This document shows, piece after piece, positions 35,354 through 42,487 of a stretch of 64,000 nucleotides of DNA. Under the pieces are notes generated by a model. It made no database searches. It had not been told where the DNA came from and saw only the letters and a program-made list of their open reading frames with translations. The stretch is from LMUY01 sp965199165 (GTDB lineage: Bacteria; Pseudomonadota; Alphaproteobacteria; Acetobacterales; Acetobacteraceae), in assembly GCA_965199165.1 (NCBI GenBank), contig OZ240681.1, positions 2,728,001-2,792,000 of the forward strand, read 5' to 3'. The translations under genes were made by a program, and so were the position numbers. Each line of letters starts with the position of its first letter. Position 1 is the first letter of the stretch.

Positions 35354-35873
35354 CGGTCGTCTCCTCGAGCGGCGTCCCTGCCATGGCGGCGATGACGGGC
35401 GTCACGAACGCTGCCGCCGCGCCCTTCGCCGCGCGGAACGCGCCGACGCCGAGGAAGGAACGTTGCGGCAACCGGCCGGTGCCTTCCTCCTGCGCCACCG
35501 CGACCTCGCCGATGTCGCGGTGGGCGTCGCTCGGCTGGCCGCTGCCGACGGTCGCGTCCGCGACGCCCACGACGGTGCGGCCATCCGCCGCGACCGTGGC
35601 GCTGATGCTGTCGCGCAGCGCGCCCGTCGCCAGTTCCGGCTCGTCCGCGGCGAAGCCGTGAAGCTGGCGCGCCCGCTGCGTCGCGTCCTTGAGCGCGGGC
35701 CGCTCCGGAAACGGCCCGGTCTCGCCGCTCCCTGTCTCGCCGAAGGTCGCGACGACCTCCTGGCGCACCCGCTCCGCCGCCGCCGCACGCCCCTGCTGCT
35801 GCGCCGCCTCGATCTTCGCCGCCAATTCGGGCAGGAAGGCGATGAAGGCGCCCAGTCCTTCAAAGCTCGGCAT
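35340..35873 (-). CDS. Phage virion morphogenesis protein of unknown function
   Basis: Protein of 177 aa between the tail chaperones and the tape measure. It contains helices with Gln/Glu/Ala near residues 15-45, a PFPERPALKDATQRARQLHG turn near 53-72 and a strand region SISATVAADGRTVVGVADAT. EEGTGRLPQRSFLGVGAFRA near 132-151 resembles the P-x-R-x-F-L-G motif of gpG/HK97-gp10-like tail-completion proteins, which supports a tail-joining role. It overlaps the frameshift-extended chaperone by 14 bases upstream and the tape measure by 14 bases downstream. Confidence 0.62.
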   Translation of the reverse strand: MPSFEGLGAFIAFLPELAAKIEAAQQQGRAAAAERVRQEVVATFGETGSGETGPFPERPALKDATQRARQLHGFAADEPELATGALRDSISATVAADGRTVVGVADATVGSGQPSDAHRDIGEVAVAQEEGTGRLPQRSFLGVGAFRAAKGAAAAFVTPVIAAMAGTPLEETTDGDD

Positions 35874-36338
35874 CCGGGCCCTCCCAGCGGTTGTACTCCC
35901 AGTCGTGACGTTCGCCGCGCATCTCGCGGATCGCCACGCAATAGGCCCGCACCTTCCACAACGGCAGCCGCAGCGCCGTCTCGAACGGCACCCCGTTCTG
36001 CGCCAGGAACAGCGTGTCGCGCAGCGCAGGGTGCCGGCTCAGTTTTTTGCCTGTTCCAGCTCCCGCGCCGGTGCCTGCCCGGCCATGTAGGCGCTCAGCG
36101 CCGCCACCCCGTCATTGCCCAGCTGCCGCGCCACCGCATACAGCTGGTCCTTGTCCTGCGGGAACGGCACCGGCGTGCCGTCGATCTCGTCCACCAGGAG
36201 GTACAACCCCGCCAGCCGCATGAAGCCGACATTGGCGGAGGCATCGCCCGCCGCCTCCGCCAGCATCAGCGCGAAGCTCGGGTCCACCACGCGCAGCTTG
36301 ATCCGCCGCCCGGCGGCATCGGTGATCTCCTCCGCCAT
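35860..36338 (-). CDS. Tail assembly chaperone, frameshift-extended product (gpG-T / E-E' type)
   Basis: Predicted 159-residue fusion made by -1 ribosomal frameshifting at 36042-36048 within the short chaperone gene. The shifted frame continues without a stop for 60 codons, encoding LSRHPALRDTLFLAQNGVPF and then a helical tail ending WEYNRWEGPDAEL. This region has no start codon with a ribosome-binding site of its own, fits the neighbouring genes tightly (14-base overlap with the next gene), and resembles the C-terminal T domain of such chaperones. By analogy with lambda G/GT and P2 E/E', the long form recruits tube subunits to the tape measure. Confidence 0.75.
36039..36338 (-). CDS. Tail assembly chaperone, short (zero-frame) product
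   Basis: Protein of 99 aa between the tube and tape-measure genes, the position of the tail assembly chaperone in nearly all long-tailed phages. It has an N-terminal beta strand (GRRIKLRVVDPSFALMLAEA) and a helical middle, and ends ARELEQAKN. The final codons GCA AAA AAC TGA contain a slippery heptamer, so a fraction of ribosomes should shift to the -1 frame and make the longer product. The ATG overlaps the tube stop by one base (TGATG). Confidence 0.78.
   Translation of the reverse strand: MAEEITDAAGRRIKLRVVDPSFALMLAEAAGDASANVGFMRLAGLYLLVDEIDGTPVPFPQDKDQLYAVARQLGNDGVAALSAYMAGQAPARELEQAKN
36042..36048 (-). promoter_or_regulatory. Programmed -1 ribosomal frameshift site (A AAA AAC)
   Basis: Read on the minus strand, GCA AAA AAC TGA: slippage of the two tRNAs on AAA AAC back one base gives AAA AAA, and the next codon becomes CTG, which enters the 60-codon downstream frame. 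A AAA AAC matches the X XXY YYZ rule. A GC-rich segment follows directly and could form a stimulating structure. Confidence 0.75.
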
Positions 36339-36772
36339 CAGGACACCTTCCGACGGGTCGGGGAGAATCCGGTCAGCTTCTGCTTCACCGCCTGGTCGCC
36401 GCTGAAGGTGCCGGTGTCCACCTTCACGCTCCCCGCCGCGAACGCGTAGGTGGAGGTGCTGCCGTCATTCTCCCGCACGTATTGGGTGATGGAGCAGGCC
36501 GGCAGCGTGCCGCCGTTCCAGAACGACGCCTCGATCGCGGAGGCGAGGTCGTCGATCTGCCGGTTGCTGCGGTCGCAGCCGATCTCCCAGTTCCAGCCAT
36601 CGGGCAGTTCGGCCTCGATGGGCGCGCTGTTCAGCGGCTCCGACCGCGCCTTCTTGTACAGCGCCGCCGCACGGAACAGCGTGCCCAGCGGCGGGGTGAC
36701 GTTGCCGAACCCTGCCACGGAGATGACCATGTTGCCGTCGCGGCCGACGGTGAAAATGCCGGTTGCAGACAT
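36338..36772 (-). CDS. Phage tail tube protein
   Basis: Protein of 144 aa directly downstream of the sheath gene, as in contractile phages (P2 FII position). Beta-rich with FTVGRDGNMVISVAGFGNVT near residues 7-26, an arginine/lysine-bearing loop LYKKARSEPLNS, and DGWNWEIGCDRSNRQIDDLA near 58-77. The hydrophobic/small alternation suits the inner-tube beta barrel. I recognise no exact family signature; the call rests on size, fold and position. Its stop overlaps the chaperone start. Confidence 0.75.
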   Translation of the reverse strand: MSATGIFTVGRDGNMVISVAGFGNVTPPLGTLFRAAALYKKARSEPLNSAPIEAELPDGWNWEIGCDRSNRQIDDLASAIEASFWNGGTLPACSITQYVRENDGSTSTYAFAAGSVKVDTGTFSGDQAVKQKLTGFSPTRRKVS

Positions 36773-36785
36773 CGGTGGGCCCCTT

Positions 36786-38396
36786 TCAGAAGGACGATGG
36801 GGTGGTCAGGCCGGACGCCTGCGCCACGGCGGATTGCGACGTGACGACGCTGGCCGCCGCCTGCAGGTTGACCAGGAACTTCTCGTTGATGCCCTCGATC
36901 GTCACCGCGTCGTCCGACTGCACGTAGCCGAGCGAGGTCCGCGCCTGCGGGTTGTTGGACGCGTCGCACTTGACGGAGAAGGGCAGGGAGCCATCGCCGT
37001 TCAGGCAGAGGTAGCCGGCGTTCAGCAGCGTCTGCAGGAAGCCGATCTGCGTCGCCCGGATGTTGCCGAACAGCGTCGGCGTGATCGGCTGCCCGACATA
37101 GACGCCCATCCCGGCCAGCAGCGTCGCGGCGATGTAGTTGTTCATCCGCGTGTAGCTGTCGGACTGCGCCGAGCCGATCGTGGCGTTGCTGTTGTGCCCG
37201 GTTCGGCAGGTCCAGATCGGCACCGCCGCCGCCCCCGGGTTGGTGATCACGTCCCAGCCGCCGCCCACCAGCGAGGCGAGTTCCGCCGCGCTGTACGTCC
37301 CCGTCGACGCCCCGCTGTTCAGGCCGCTGCGTTGGGAGGCGACGATGCCGAACAGCTGCTTGTTCAGCGTCGCCTGGTTGGGCGCGCTGGCGCCGAGCTG
37401 GCCCAGCACGAACCCCAGCGGGGAGACCAGGCGCACCACGCCGTTCACCGGGTCGGTCCACCACAGCCAGTCGCCGAACATCATCTTCAGCCACGAGCTG
37501 CGCGCGCCCGAGCCCGCCAGCGTGGTGATGGCGTTGGCGATCGTATCGCCGGACGGCCCGGTGTCCACCATGTAGGCGCCTTCGGAAATTCCGAACGCCG
37601 CCTCGGACGACCAGGCCGCGCTCGTGGCGCAGTCCGCCAGCCCGATCGCGCCGCATCCCTGGCCGCGCAGCGAGTACATCCCGGTCCGCGCGGTGCCGGC
37701 GCCGTCCACGCCGACCAGCGTGGTCGCGCTGACGCCCGCCGCGCCGTCCGACCCGGGGGTGCTGGTGGTTCCGCTCCCGCCGGCCGCCAGGGAGTAGCTT
37801 TGCGGCATCGGCGCCCCGGTTGCCGCGGCACCCGACGCGATGAGGATCTTCGATGCCGGCGTGCCGTTCGGCAGCCCGTTGTTGATGGCGTTCGCGATCG
37901 CGGTCCAGGCCGAAGCGGCACCCGGCACGACGTTGTCGAACACCTCCGTCACCAGGCCCGGGCAGGCGATTGTGACGCGCGATCCCGTGCCGCCGCTTGC
38001 CGTTCCGAAGGTCACCATGATCGCGTTGCCCAACGACCCGGTGTAGAACGCCGACAGCGTGATCCCGCCGGTGATGGTCAGCGACGCCGCCGTGTCCGTC
38101 CCGTCCGTGACCCGGACGCAGCGGAAATTGGCCGCACCCTGCTGCTGTGCGATCGTCAGCACCGTGCCGATGTCGTAGCGCCGCGTCTGGATCGGCCCGA
38201 ACAGGGCGGCATATTGCCCGTACGATCCCGCGATGACGGCGTTGTTGACGGCACCCCAGGTCGCGGTGCCGACGATGCCGACCACGTTGCTGGGCACGCC
38301 GTTGAGGGAGATGATCTGCGGCGGAACGATCTGCACGTACAGATCCGGGACCGTCAGCGCGGTCGTGTTCAGCACGCCGTATTGCGAGATCGGCAT
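36786..38396 (-). CDS. Phage tail sheath protein (contractile)
   Basis: Sheath subunit of 536 aa, the hallmark of a contractile (myovirus or tailocin) tail. The N-terminal strand region, with SLNGVPSNVVGIVGTATWGAV near 32-52, is the usual sheath start. The C-terminal domain includes VPIWTCRTGHNSNATIGSAQ, MNNYIAATLLAGMGVYVGQP and the ATQIGFLQTLLNAGYL helix before a terminal beta strand (DAVTIEGINEKFLVNLQAA) that forms the handshake mesh. The ATG at 38394-38396 has an ideal GGAG site; the frame reads further upstream only by antisense overlap with neighbouring genes. Confidence 0.9.
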   Translation of the reverse strand: MPISQYGVLNTTALTVPDLYVQIVPPQIISLNGVPSNVVGIVGTATWGAVNNAVIAGSYGQYAALFGPIQTRRYDIGTVLTIAQQQGAANFRCVRVTDGTDTAASLTITGGITLSAFYTGSLGNAIMVTFGTASGGTGSRVTIACPGLVTEVFDNVVPGAASAWTAIANAINNGLPNGTPASKILIASGAAATGAPMPQSYSLAAGGSGTTSTPGSDGAAGVSATTLVGVDGAGTARTGMYSLRGQGCGAIGLADCATSAAWSSEAAFGISEGAYMVDTGPSGDTIANAITTLAGSGARSSWLKMMFGDWLWWTDPVNGVVRLVSPLGFVLGQLGASAPNQATLNKQLFGIVASQRSGLNSGASTGTYSAAELASLVGGGWDVITNPGAAAVPIWTCRTGHNSNATIGSAQSDSYTRMNNYIAATLLAGMGVYVGQPITPTLFGNIRATQIGFLQTLLNAGYLCLNGDGSLPFSVKCDASNNPQARTSLGYVQSDDAVTIEGINEKFLVNLQAAASVVTSQSAVAQASGLTTPSSF

Positions 38397-38418
38397 TGCG
38401 GCTCCTTGCAAACGAGAA

Positions 38419-38436
38419 GGGCGCCGAACGGCGCCC
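38419..38436. other. Perfect GC hairpin upstream of the sheath gene
   Basis: GGGCGCC-GAAC-GGCGCCC gives a seven-base-pair stem with a four-base loop, placed 22 bases before the sheath start on the transcribed strand. No U-tract follows. It may be an attenuator or processing site that sets sheath level relative to the neck genes. Confidence 0.45.
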
Positions 38437-38461
38437 CCGGGATTGGTCTGGTCTGGTCGTC

Positions 38462-38626
38462 TCAGCCGCGATCGGGCGCGTCGTCCGCTTCGGGCTCCGG
38501 CACGGCGACCCGGGCGACGTGGTCCGCGGCATCCGTCGCCAGCCGCGCCACGTCGTCGGGGTCGGTGATGCGGTCGCCGCGGTTGTACGTGCCGAACGGA
38601 TGGCGTACGATCAGGTGGAAGCTCAT
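38462..38626 (-). CDS. Small phage protein upstream of sheath
   Basis: Protein of 54 aa: it begins MSFHLIVRHPFGTYNRGDRI and continues with TDPDDVARLATDAADHVARV, ending in an acidic tail. The beta-hairpin plus acidic end resembles the very small proteins found before the sheath in many contractile prophages, of unknown function. The ATG at 38624-38626 is preceded by GAGGACAGG, and the gene fills the gap between the tail-terminator candidate and the sheath. Confidence 0.65.
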   Translation of the reverse strand: MSFHLIVRHPFGTYNRGDRITDPDDVARLATDAADHVARVAVPEPEADDAPDRG

Positions 38627-38647
38627 GGCCTGTCCTCGAGGGTTGGG

Positions 38648-39466
38648 TTATTGCGTGATGGTCCCGGCCGGGGCGGCGTTCAGCCCCAGCACGCCCACCA
38701 CCATGTCCGGCACGTTCGCGAGCATGGTGGTGCCGTACTCCACGGTGTAGAGCAGCTCGCGCCGCCACAGGTTCGCCCGGCTCGGCACGTCGTCCACCTG
38801 AGTGCCGCGATACCGCAGCCGCCCGGCGGAGCCGTCGGACAGGGTCAGGAAGTCGATGCCCGCGAACGCCTGGTCGATCACCGAACCCACGGCGGAGCGC
38901 GCATCCGGCGTGGGCGCCAATACGGTGACGGCGAAGCCTTGCTCCTGTCGCCGGGTTTCGTTGATCGTCGCGGCAAAGCCGTAGACGACCGCCAGCGGCG
39001 TGCCCCCGACGCCCGGCAACGTCAGCGCGGCACCGTTGGCCGACGCCCCGGCGATCCGCTGCGCCAACGCCGCCGCGATGCTGGCTGGCGTGTCCGTCGC
39101 CACCGTGACGTAGGTCATCGCCTGCCCGAGCGCCCGCACGCCGACGATGGCACCCGCGCCGCCCGCGCCGGAAAACGTGGCGACGCTGCCTGCCATGCCC
39201 ACCGCAAGCGACGGGGCGGCCTGCGCGGCAGCCGTCTGCCACGCGGCCGCATACCGCGTGGTGTTGCGCGACATCCGCTCCAACAGCATGACGCTGACGT
39301 TGACCACGCCGGCCGCCAGGTCGGCATTGAGCGCCTCCGCGTTCGGCTCCCCGCGGACGATGCGGCAGGCAAAGCCGCCCGTGGGCGTCCCCGTCGGCCC
39401 GCCGGGGTACACCGCACCCGCCGCGGCGGCGACCAGTGCCACCTCCACGTCGCTCTCATCCGCCAT
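38648..39466 (-). CDS. Phage neck/tail-terminator candidate
   Basis: Protein of 272 aa in the neck region directly before the sheath block. VNVSVMLLERMSRNTTRYAA near residues 55-74 matches a pattern I know from neck proteins of alphaproteobacterial prophages (strand, then M-x-R-N-T-T-R-Y), and ATDTPASIAAALAQRIAGAS follows. A C-terminal segment DGSAGRLRYRGTQVDDVPSR and RRELLYTVEYGTTM is compatible with a tail-terminator or joining protein. No catalytic motif. Assignment is by position and weak pattern, so the exact role is uncertain. Confidence 0.6.
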   Translation of the reverse strand: MADESDVEVALVAAAAGAVYPGGPTGTPTGGFACRIVRGEPNAEALNADLAAGVVNVSVMLLERMSRNTTRYAAAWQTAAAQAAPSLAVGMAGSVATFSGAGGAGAIVGVRALGQAMTYVTVATDTPASIAAALAQRIAGASANGAALTLPGVGGTPLAVVYGFAATINETRRQEQGFAVTVLAPTPDARSAVGSVIDQAFAGIDFLTLSDGSAGRLRYRGTQVDDVPSRANLWRRELLYTVEYGTTMLANVPDMVVGVLGLNAAPAGTITQ

Positions 39467-39479
39467 GCCGCCCTCCTTC

Positions 39480-40130
39480 TCACGTCATCGACAGGACGGC
39501 GCCGATGCGCCAGCCGAGCGTCGTCGCCTCGGCCGAGACCGTCTTGTAGCGGCGGCCCTGCTCGTCGAAGATCACGTCGCCGTTCAGCAGGATCACGCCC
39601 GGCCACATCGGCAGCCGGACGTCCAGCCGAGGCTGCTCCACGTCGCCGGGCAGGTTCGCCGGGCTGCGTCCGCCCTGGCCCGCGGTGCCGAGATAGGCCG
39701 GCCACGCCGTGAGCAGCGCGGTCTCCGCCGCGGCCACGTCACCCCCGTAGCCGCTCTGCCCGCCGAAGCTTGTCGTCGCTCCGGGCCGCTTGAACGTCAG
39801 CAAATGGTTGCACACGATGCCCACGATCGGCAGCATCGGGTCTTGCGAGACGATCGCCAGCGTGCCCAGTGGTCCACCCACCAGGTAATCGCCGACGGCC
39901 GTCTGCGCCCCGTCCACGAACAGGAAACGCTCCGGCTTCTGCCAATCCGGTGCCGCGTTGAAGCGGCCGTACTGCGCGGTGGCCGCAACGGGCAGGGCGG
40001 GGTTCAGCGGCGTGCCGGCCAGCGGATTGTCCGGACCCACGGGCCGGAACTGTTGGTAGAGGAACCCGATGATGGCCGCCGCATCCGCCATGCCGGACCA
40101 GATCGCGGCCGTGATCGTCGATGCCGACAT
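39480..40130 (-). CDS. Phage head-completion/neck protein candidate
   Basis: Protein of 216 aa between the adaptor candidate and the tail-terminator candidate. The central part, with AVGDYLVGGPLGTLAIVSQD then LPIVGIVCNHLLTFKRP, has the GDYL...L-P-I-x-x-V-x-C-N pattern seen in uncharacterised neck proteins of related prophages. A C-terminal beta region (RLPMWPGVILLNGDVIFDEQ) follows. A head-closure role is inferred from gene order only. Confidence 0.6.
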   Translation of the reverse strand: MSASTITAAIWSGMADAAAIIGFLYQQFRPVGPDNPLAGTPLNPALPVAATAQYGRFNAAPDWQKPERFLFVDGAQTAVGDYLVGGPLGTLAIVSQDPMLPIVGIVCNHLLTFKRPGATTSFGGQSGYGGDVAAAETALLTAWPAYLGTAGQGGRSPANLPGDVEQPRLDVRLPMWPGVILLNGDVIFDEQGRRYKTVSAEATTLGWRIGAVLSMT

Positions 40131-40140
40131 GGGGGACCTC

Positions 40141-40572
40141 TCAGATGATGATGGCGTGCTGCTCGCCCCGCTCCGGCCCCGGCGGCACGCCGACGAAGCC
40201 GCACAGCCGCAGCCGCCATGCGTCGAACAGCGCGACGCGGTCGGCCACTTCCGCCTGGTTGTGCGTCCACGGCCCCGCCGCCTGCGTGGCGAGGTTTCCC
40301 GCCGCGGCTACCACCGCCGTCTCCAGCGTGCGCAGGCTGGCGAGATAGGTGGCTTGCACCACCGCCACCTCCGCCGGCGAAAGGTTGTTCAGCCGGTATT
40401 CCAGCAGGCCGTACGCCTGGAAGAACCGCCAGCCCTGGAACCCGCTGGCCCCGGCGCCGTAGGCCGGGTACCAGCAGAACCGCCGCACATCCACCTTGTC
40501 GGCCTCGCTGAAGCTGCCGGGCGTCTCGCTGTCGGCGCCCGGCCCGGTGGGCGTGCTGGTCACATCGCTCAT
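40141..40572 (-). CDS. Phage head-tail adaptor candidate
   Basis: Protein of 143 aa immediately after the major capsid gene. Apart from a Ser/Thr/Pro-rich N-terminus it is predicted helical, with FSEADKVDVRRFCWYP, LLEYRLNNLSPAEVAVVQAT and LRLCGFVGVPPGPERG. All-helical proteins of this size after the capsid gene are usually head-tail adaptors (gp6/gp15-like). The R-x-C-G-x-x-G-V-P-P-G-P end is recurrent among alphaproteobacterial prophages. No enzymatic motif. Confidence 0.6.
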   Translation of the reverse strand: MSDVTSTPTGPGADSETPGSFSEADKVDVRRFCWYPAYGAGASGFQGWRFFQAYGLLEYRLNNLSPAEVAVVQATYLASLRTLETAVVAAAGNLATQAAGPWTHNQAEVADRVALFDAWRLRLCGFVGVPPGPERGEQHAIII

Positions 40573-40590
40573 GCTCGCCCCTCCGCCGCG

Positions 40591-41916
40591 TCAGCCAGCG
40601 TGCTCGATCATCACCGCGCGCTTGTAGCTCGCGTTGGTCGCGGTCGGGATCGTGCTCGCGTTCGTCGTCGTGTCGGACGGGCAGCAGAACCCGCCGATCC
40701 AGTACCAGGACTGCGCGATGATCTGCTGCAGCCGGTCCAGCGGCTCGCGCGTCACCATGGCGACGCCGTCGACCATGCTGATGATCGCATCCTTCGGCGC
40801 CACGTCGGATGCTGCCATGCCCGCGAAGTCGCCTTCCACCAGCGCGCCCTTGCCGCAGATGATCGGTCTGCGCACGTTCAGGCCCGCGATGGTGGGGTGC
40901 GCCTGCACGTAGGCTTCGGTCGTCGGCATGAAGCGCAGCCCGAGGAAGTCGTTGATCATCCCCGACTTGAACACCTGGTTGGCCGAAGTGGCACCCTGGA
41001 ACAGCTGGCGGAAATCGTTGTCCGCGAACAGCTGCCGGGCACTGATCGGGTCCAGGTAGCAGTTGAACACGCCGTCGATCTCCGGCACCGCGTTCACCCG
41101 CAGCGACGCCACCGCATCCAGCAGCGACGACATGGTCAGCGTGTCCGTGGCGACGATCTGGGACGTGTTGGTACGCGCGTTCGGCCGCTTGATGATGGAG
41201 GCGTTGGACGCCTGCACGGTGTTGCCCGCCGTCGCGTCCGACACGCTGACGTTGCTGCCGAAGGTCAGCAAGCCCGAGATTCCGCCCGGCGTCGTGCTGA
41301 CGTTGCTGCCGTCCACCGTGACGGCGCTACAGACATACGCGTCCGCCCCCACGGTCACGGTCAGCGTCGCCCCGTTCGTCCCCACCGGCGTCATCACGCC
41401 GTTGACGAACACCGTCTGGAAGCCGCGCACGTCGTCCACCGCGACCGCCGGCCCCGCCGAACCCAGGGAGGTGCGGACGCGCGTGTTGCCGCCAAAATAC
41501 GGGGCGAACAGCGCGTTGCGGGCCAGTTCGTCGAGCGATCGCGCCGCCTGCTCGCCGTTGGAGTAGGCGTTCTGCAGGAACTGCGACGCGATCCCCACCC
41601 GCGCCGTCACCATGTTCAGGTCCATGGTGGAGGCATAGTGGTTGATCGAGATCGTGTACTGCTCGACACCCCAATTGCCCGGCGTCAGCCCGTTGTCGAG
41701 GTTGGTGTTGCTGCTCGGCGCCAGCGGCGTCGTCACCGACGGCTTCAGCCCGGCGCGCGTGCGCGTCAGCGTCTCGCCGATGCCGATCGCGAACTGCTCC
41801 CGGTCGGCGATCATGCGGTAGCCCAGTCGGGAGGCGAGCGCCTGTTGGAATTCGCGTTCCAGGAAACCTTGCTGGATGATGGTCTGCAAGGCGGTCGGGA
41901 AGTTCTGGATGCCCAT
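40591..41916 (-). CDS. Major capsid protein
   Basis: Capsid subunit of 441 aa directly after the scaffold gene. The N-terminal helix region (NFPTALQTIIQQGFLEREFQ) precedes beta-rich domains with an internal insertion near residues 165-235 that is Thr/Val/Gly-rich and Ig-like in texture. VNAVPEIDGVFNCYLDPISA near 272-291 and the C-terminal REPLDRLQQIIAQSWYWIGG resemble HK97-fold coat proteins of the P22/N4-like type. No protease gene or delta domain is fused. Its ribosome-binding site GAAGGA lies inside an inverted repeat at 41920-41967. Confidence 0.78.
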   Translation of the reverse strand: MGIQNFPTALQTIIQQGFLEREFQQALASRLGYRMIADREQFAIGIGETLTRTRAGLKPSVTTPLAPSSNTNLDNGLTPGNWGVEQYTISINHYASTMDLNMVTARVGIASQFLQNAYSNGEQAARSLDELARNALFAPYFGGNTRVRTSLGSAGPAVAVDDVRGFQTVFVNGVMTPVGTNGATLTVTVGADAYVCSAVTVDGSNVSTTPGGISGLLTFGSNVSVSDATAGNTVQASNASIIKRPNARTNTSQIVATDTLTMSSLLDAVASLRVNAVPEIDGVFNCYLDPISARQLFADNDFRQLFQGATSANQVFKSGMINDFLGLRFMPTTEAYVQAHPTIAGLNVRRPIICGKGALVEGDFAGMAASDVAPKDAIISMVDGVAMVTREPLDRLQQIIAQSWYWIGGFCCPSDTTTNASTIPTATNASYKRAVMIEHAG

Positions 41917-41919
41917 GAT

Positions 41920-41967
41920 GGTCCTTCAGATGAAATTGCGTGTCTTCGTCACTACGGCCGAAGGACC
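41920..41967. promoter_or_regulatory. Inverted repeat spanning the capsid ribosome-binding site
   Basis: GGTCCTTC (41920-41927) and GAAGGACC (41960-41967) are perfect eight-base complements separated by 32 bases, filling the gap between scaffold stop and capsid start. In the mRNA the second arm (GAAGGACC) contains the Shine-Dalgarno of the capsid gene, so pairing would mask it. Confidence 0.5.
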
Positions 41968-41968
41968 G

Positions 41969-42487
41969 TCAGAACCGGATCAGCCGAGCCCGTTCGGCGC
42001 GCCACTCCGCCTCCGTCATGTCCAGCGCCCGCTTTCCCGTGGCCGGCGGGGCACCCGGCGGCGACGCCGTGCTGGACGAGCTGCCCTTGTCCGCGGCCGT
42101 CTGCTTGAACGCCCACGGCTTGGCCGCCTTCAGCGCCTCGATCGCCTCCTTGGCGCCGAGGACCTCGCCCTCCTCGTCCAGCCGCACCCCTGCCTGCTTG
42201 AGGTCGAGCAGCTTCAGCACATCCGGATCGACGATCCCGGCGGAGGCGGCATGGGCCTTCAGCCCGGCCCGCATCAGCCGCTCGCTGCCCTTGCAGGCCG
42301 CCGCCTCGGCGGCTTCCAGCTTGCGCTCGGCCTCCAGCCTGGCGGCATTGGCCGCGCCTAACGCCGTCTCGGTGTCCTGCGCCCGGCCGCGGTAGTACGC
42401 CGCCGCCTCGCCTGCCCAGTCCAAGCGGGGTTCCACGCGCTGCCCCGGCTGGCGCGCAGCACTGCCGTCCGGCTGTGTCTCACTCAT
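41969..42487 (-). CDS. Capsid scaffolding protein
   Basis: Protein of 172 aa between portal and major capsid. It is hydrophilic, highly charged and mostly helical: a polar N-terminus, a coiled-coil-like stretch YYRGRAQDTETALGAANAAR then LEAERKLEAAEAAA (about 30-65), and a C-terminal basic/aromatic end EAEWRAERARLIRF. Size, charge and position are those of phage scaffolds that guide coat assembly and then leave. The ATG at 42485-42487 lies within the portal's last codons (8-base overlap). Confidence 0.75.
   Translation of the reverse strand: MSETQPDGSAARQPGQRVEPRLDWAGEAAAYYRGRAQDTETALGAANAARLEAERKLEAAEAAACKGSERLMRAGLKAHAASAGIVDPDVLKLLDLKQAGVRLDEEGEVLGAKEAIEALKAAKPWAFKQTAADKGSSSSTASPPGAPPATGKRALDMTEAEWRAERARLIRF

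Noticed and set aside
38397..39242. Upstream extension of the tail-sheath frame
   Set aside because: Overlaps the 54-residue gene and the neck gene in another frame; an ideal ribosome-binding site precedes the ATG at 38396.
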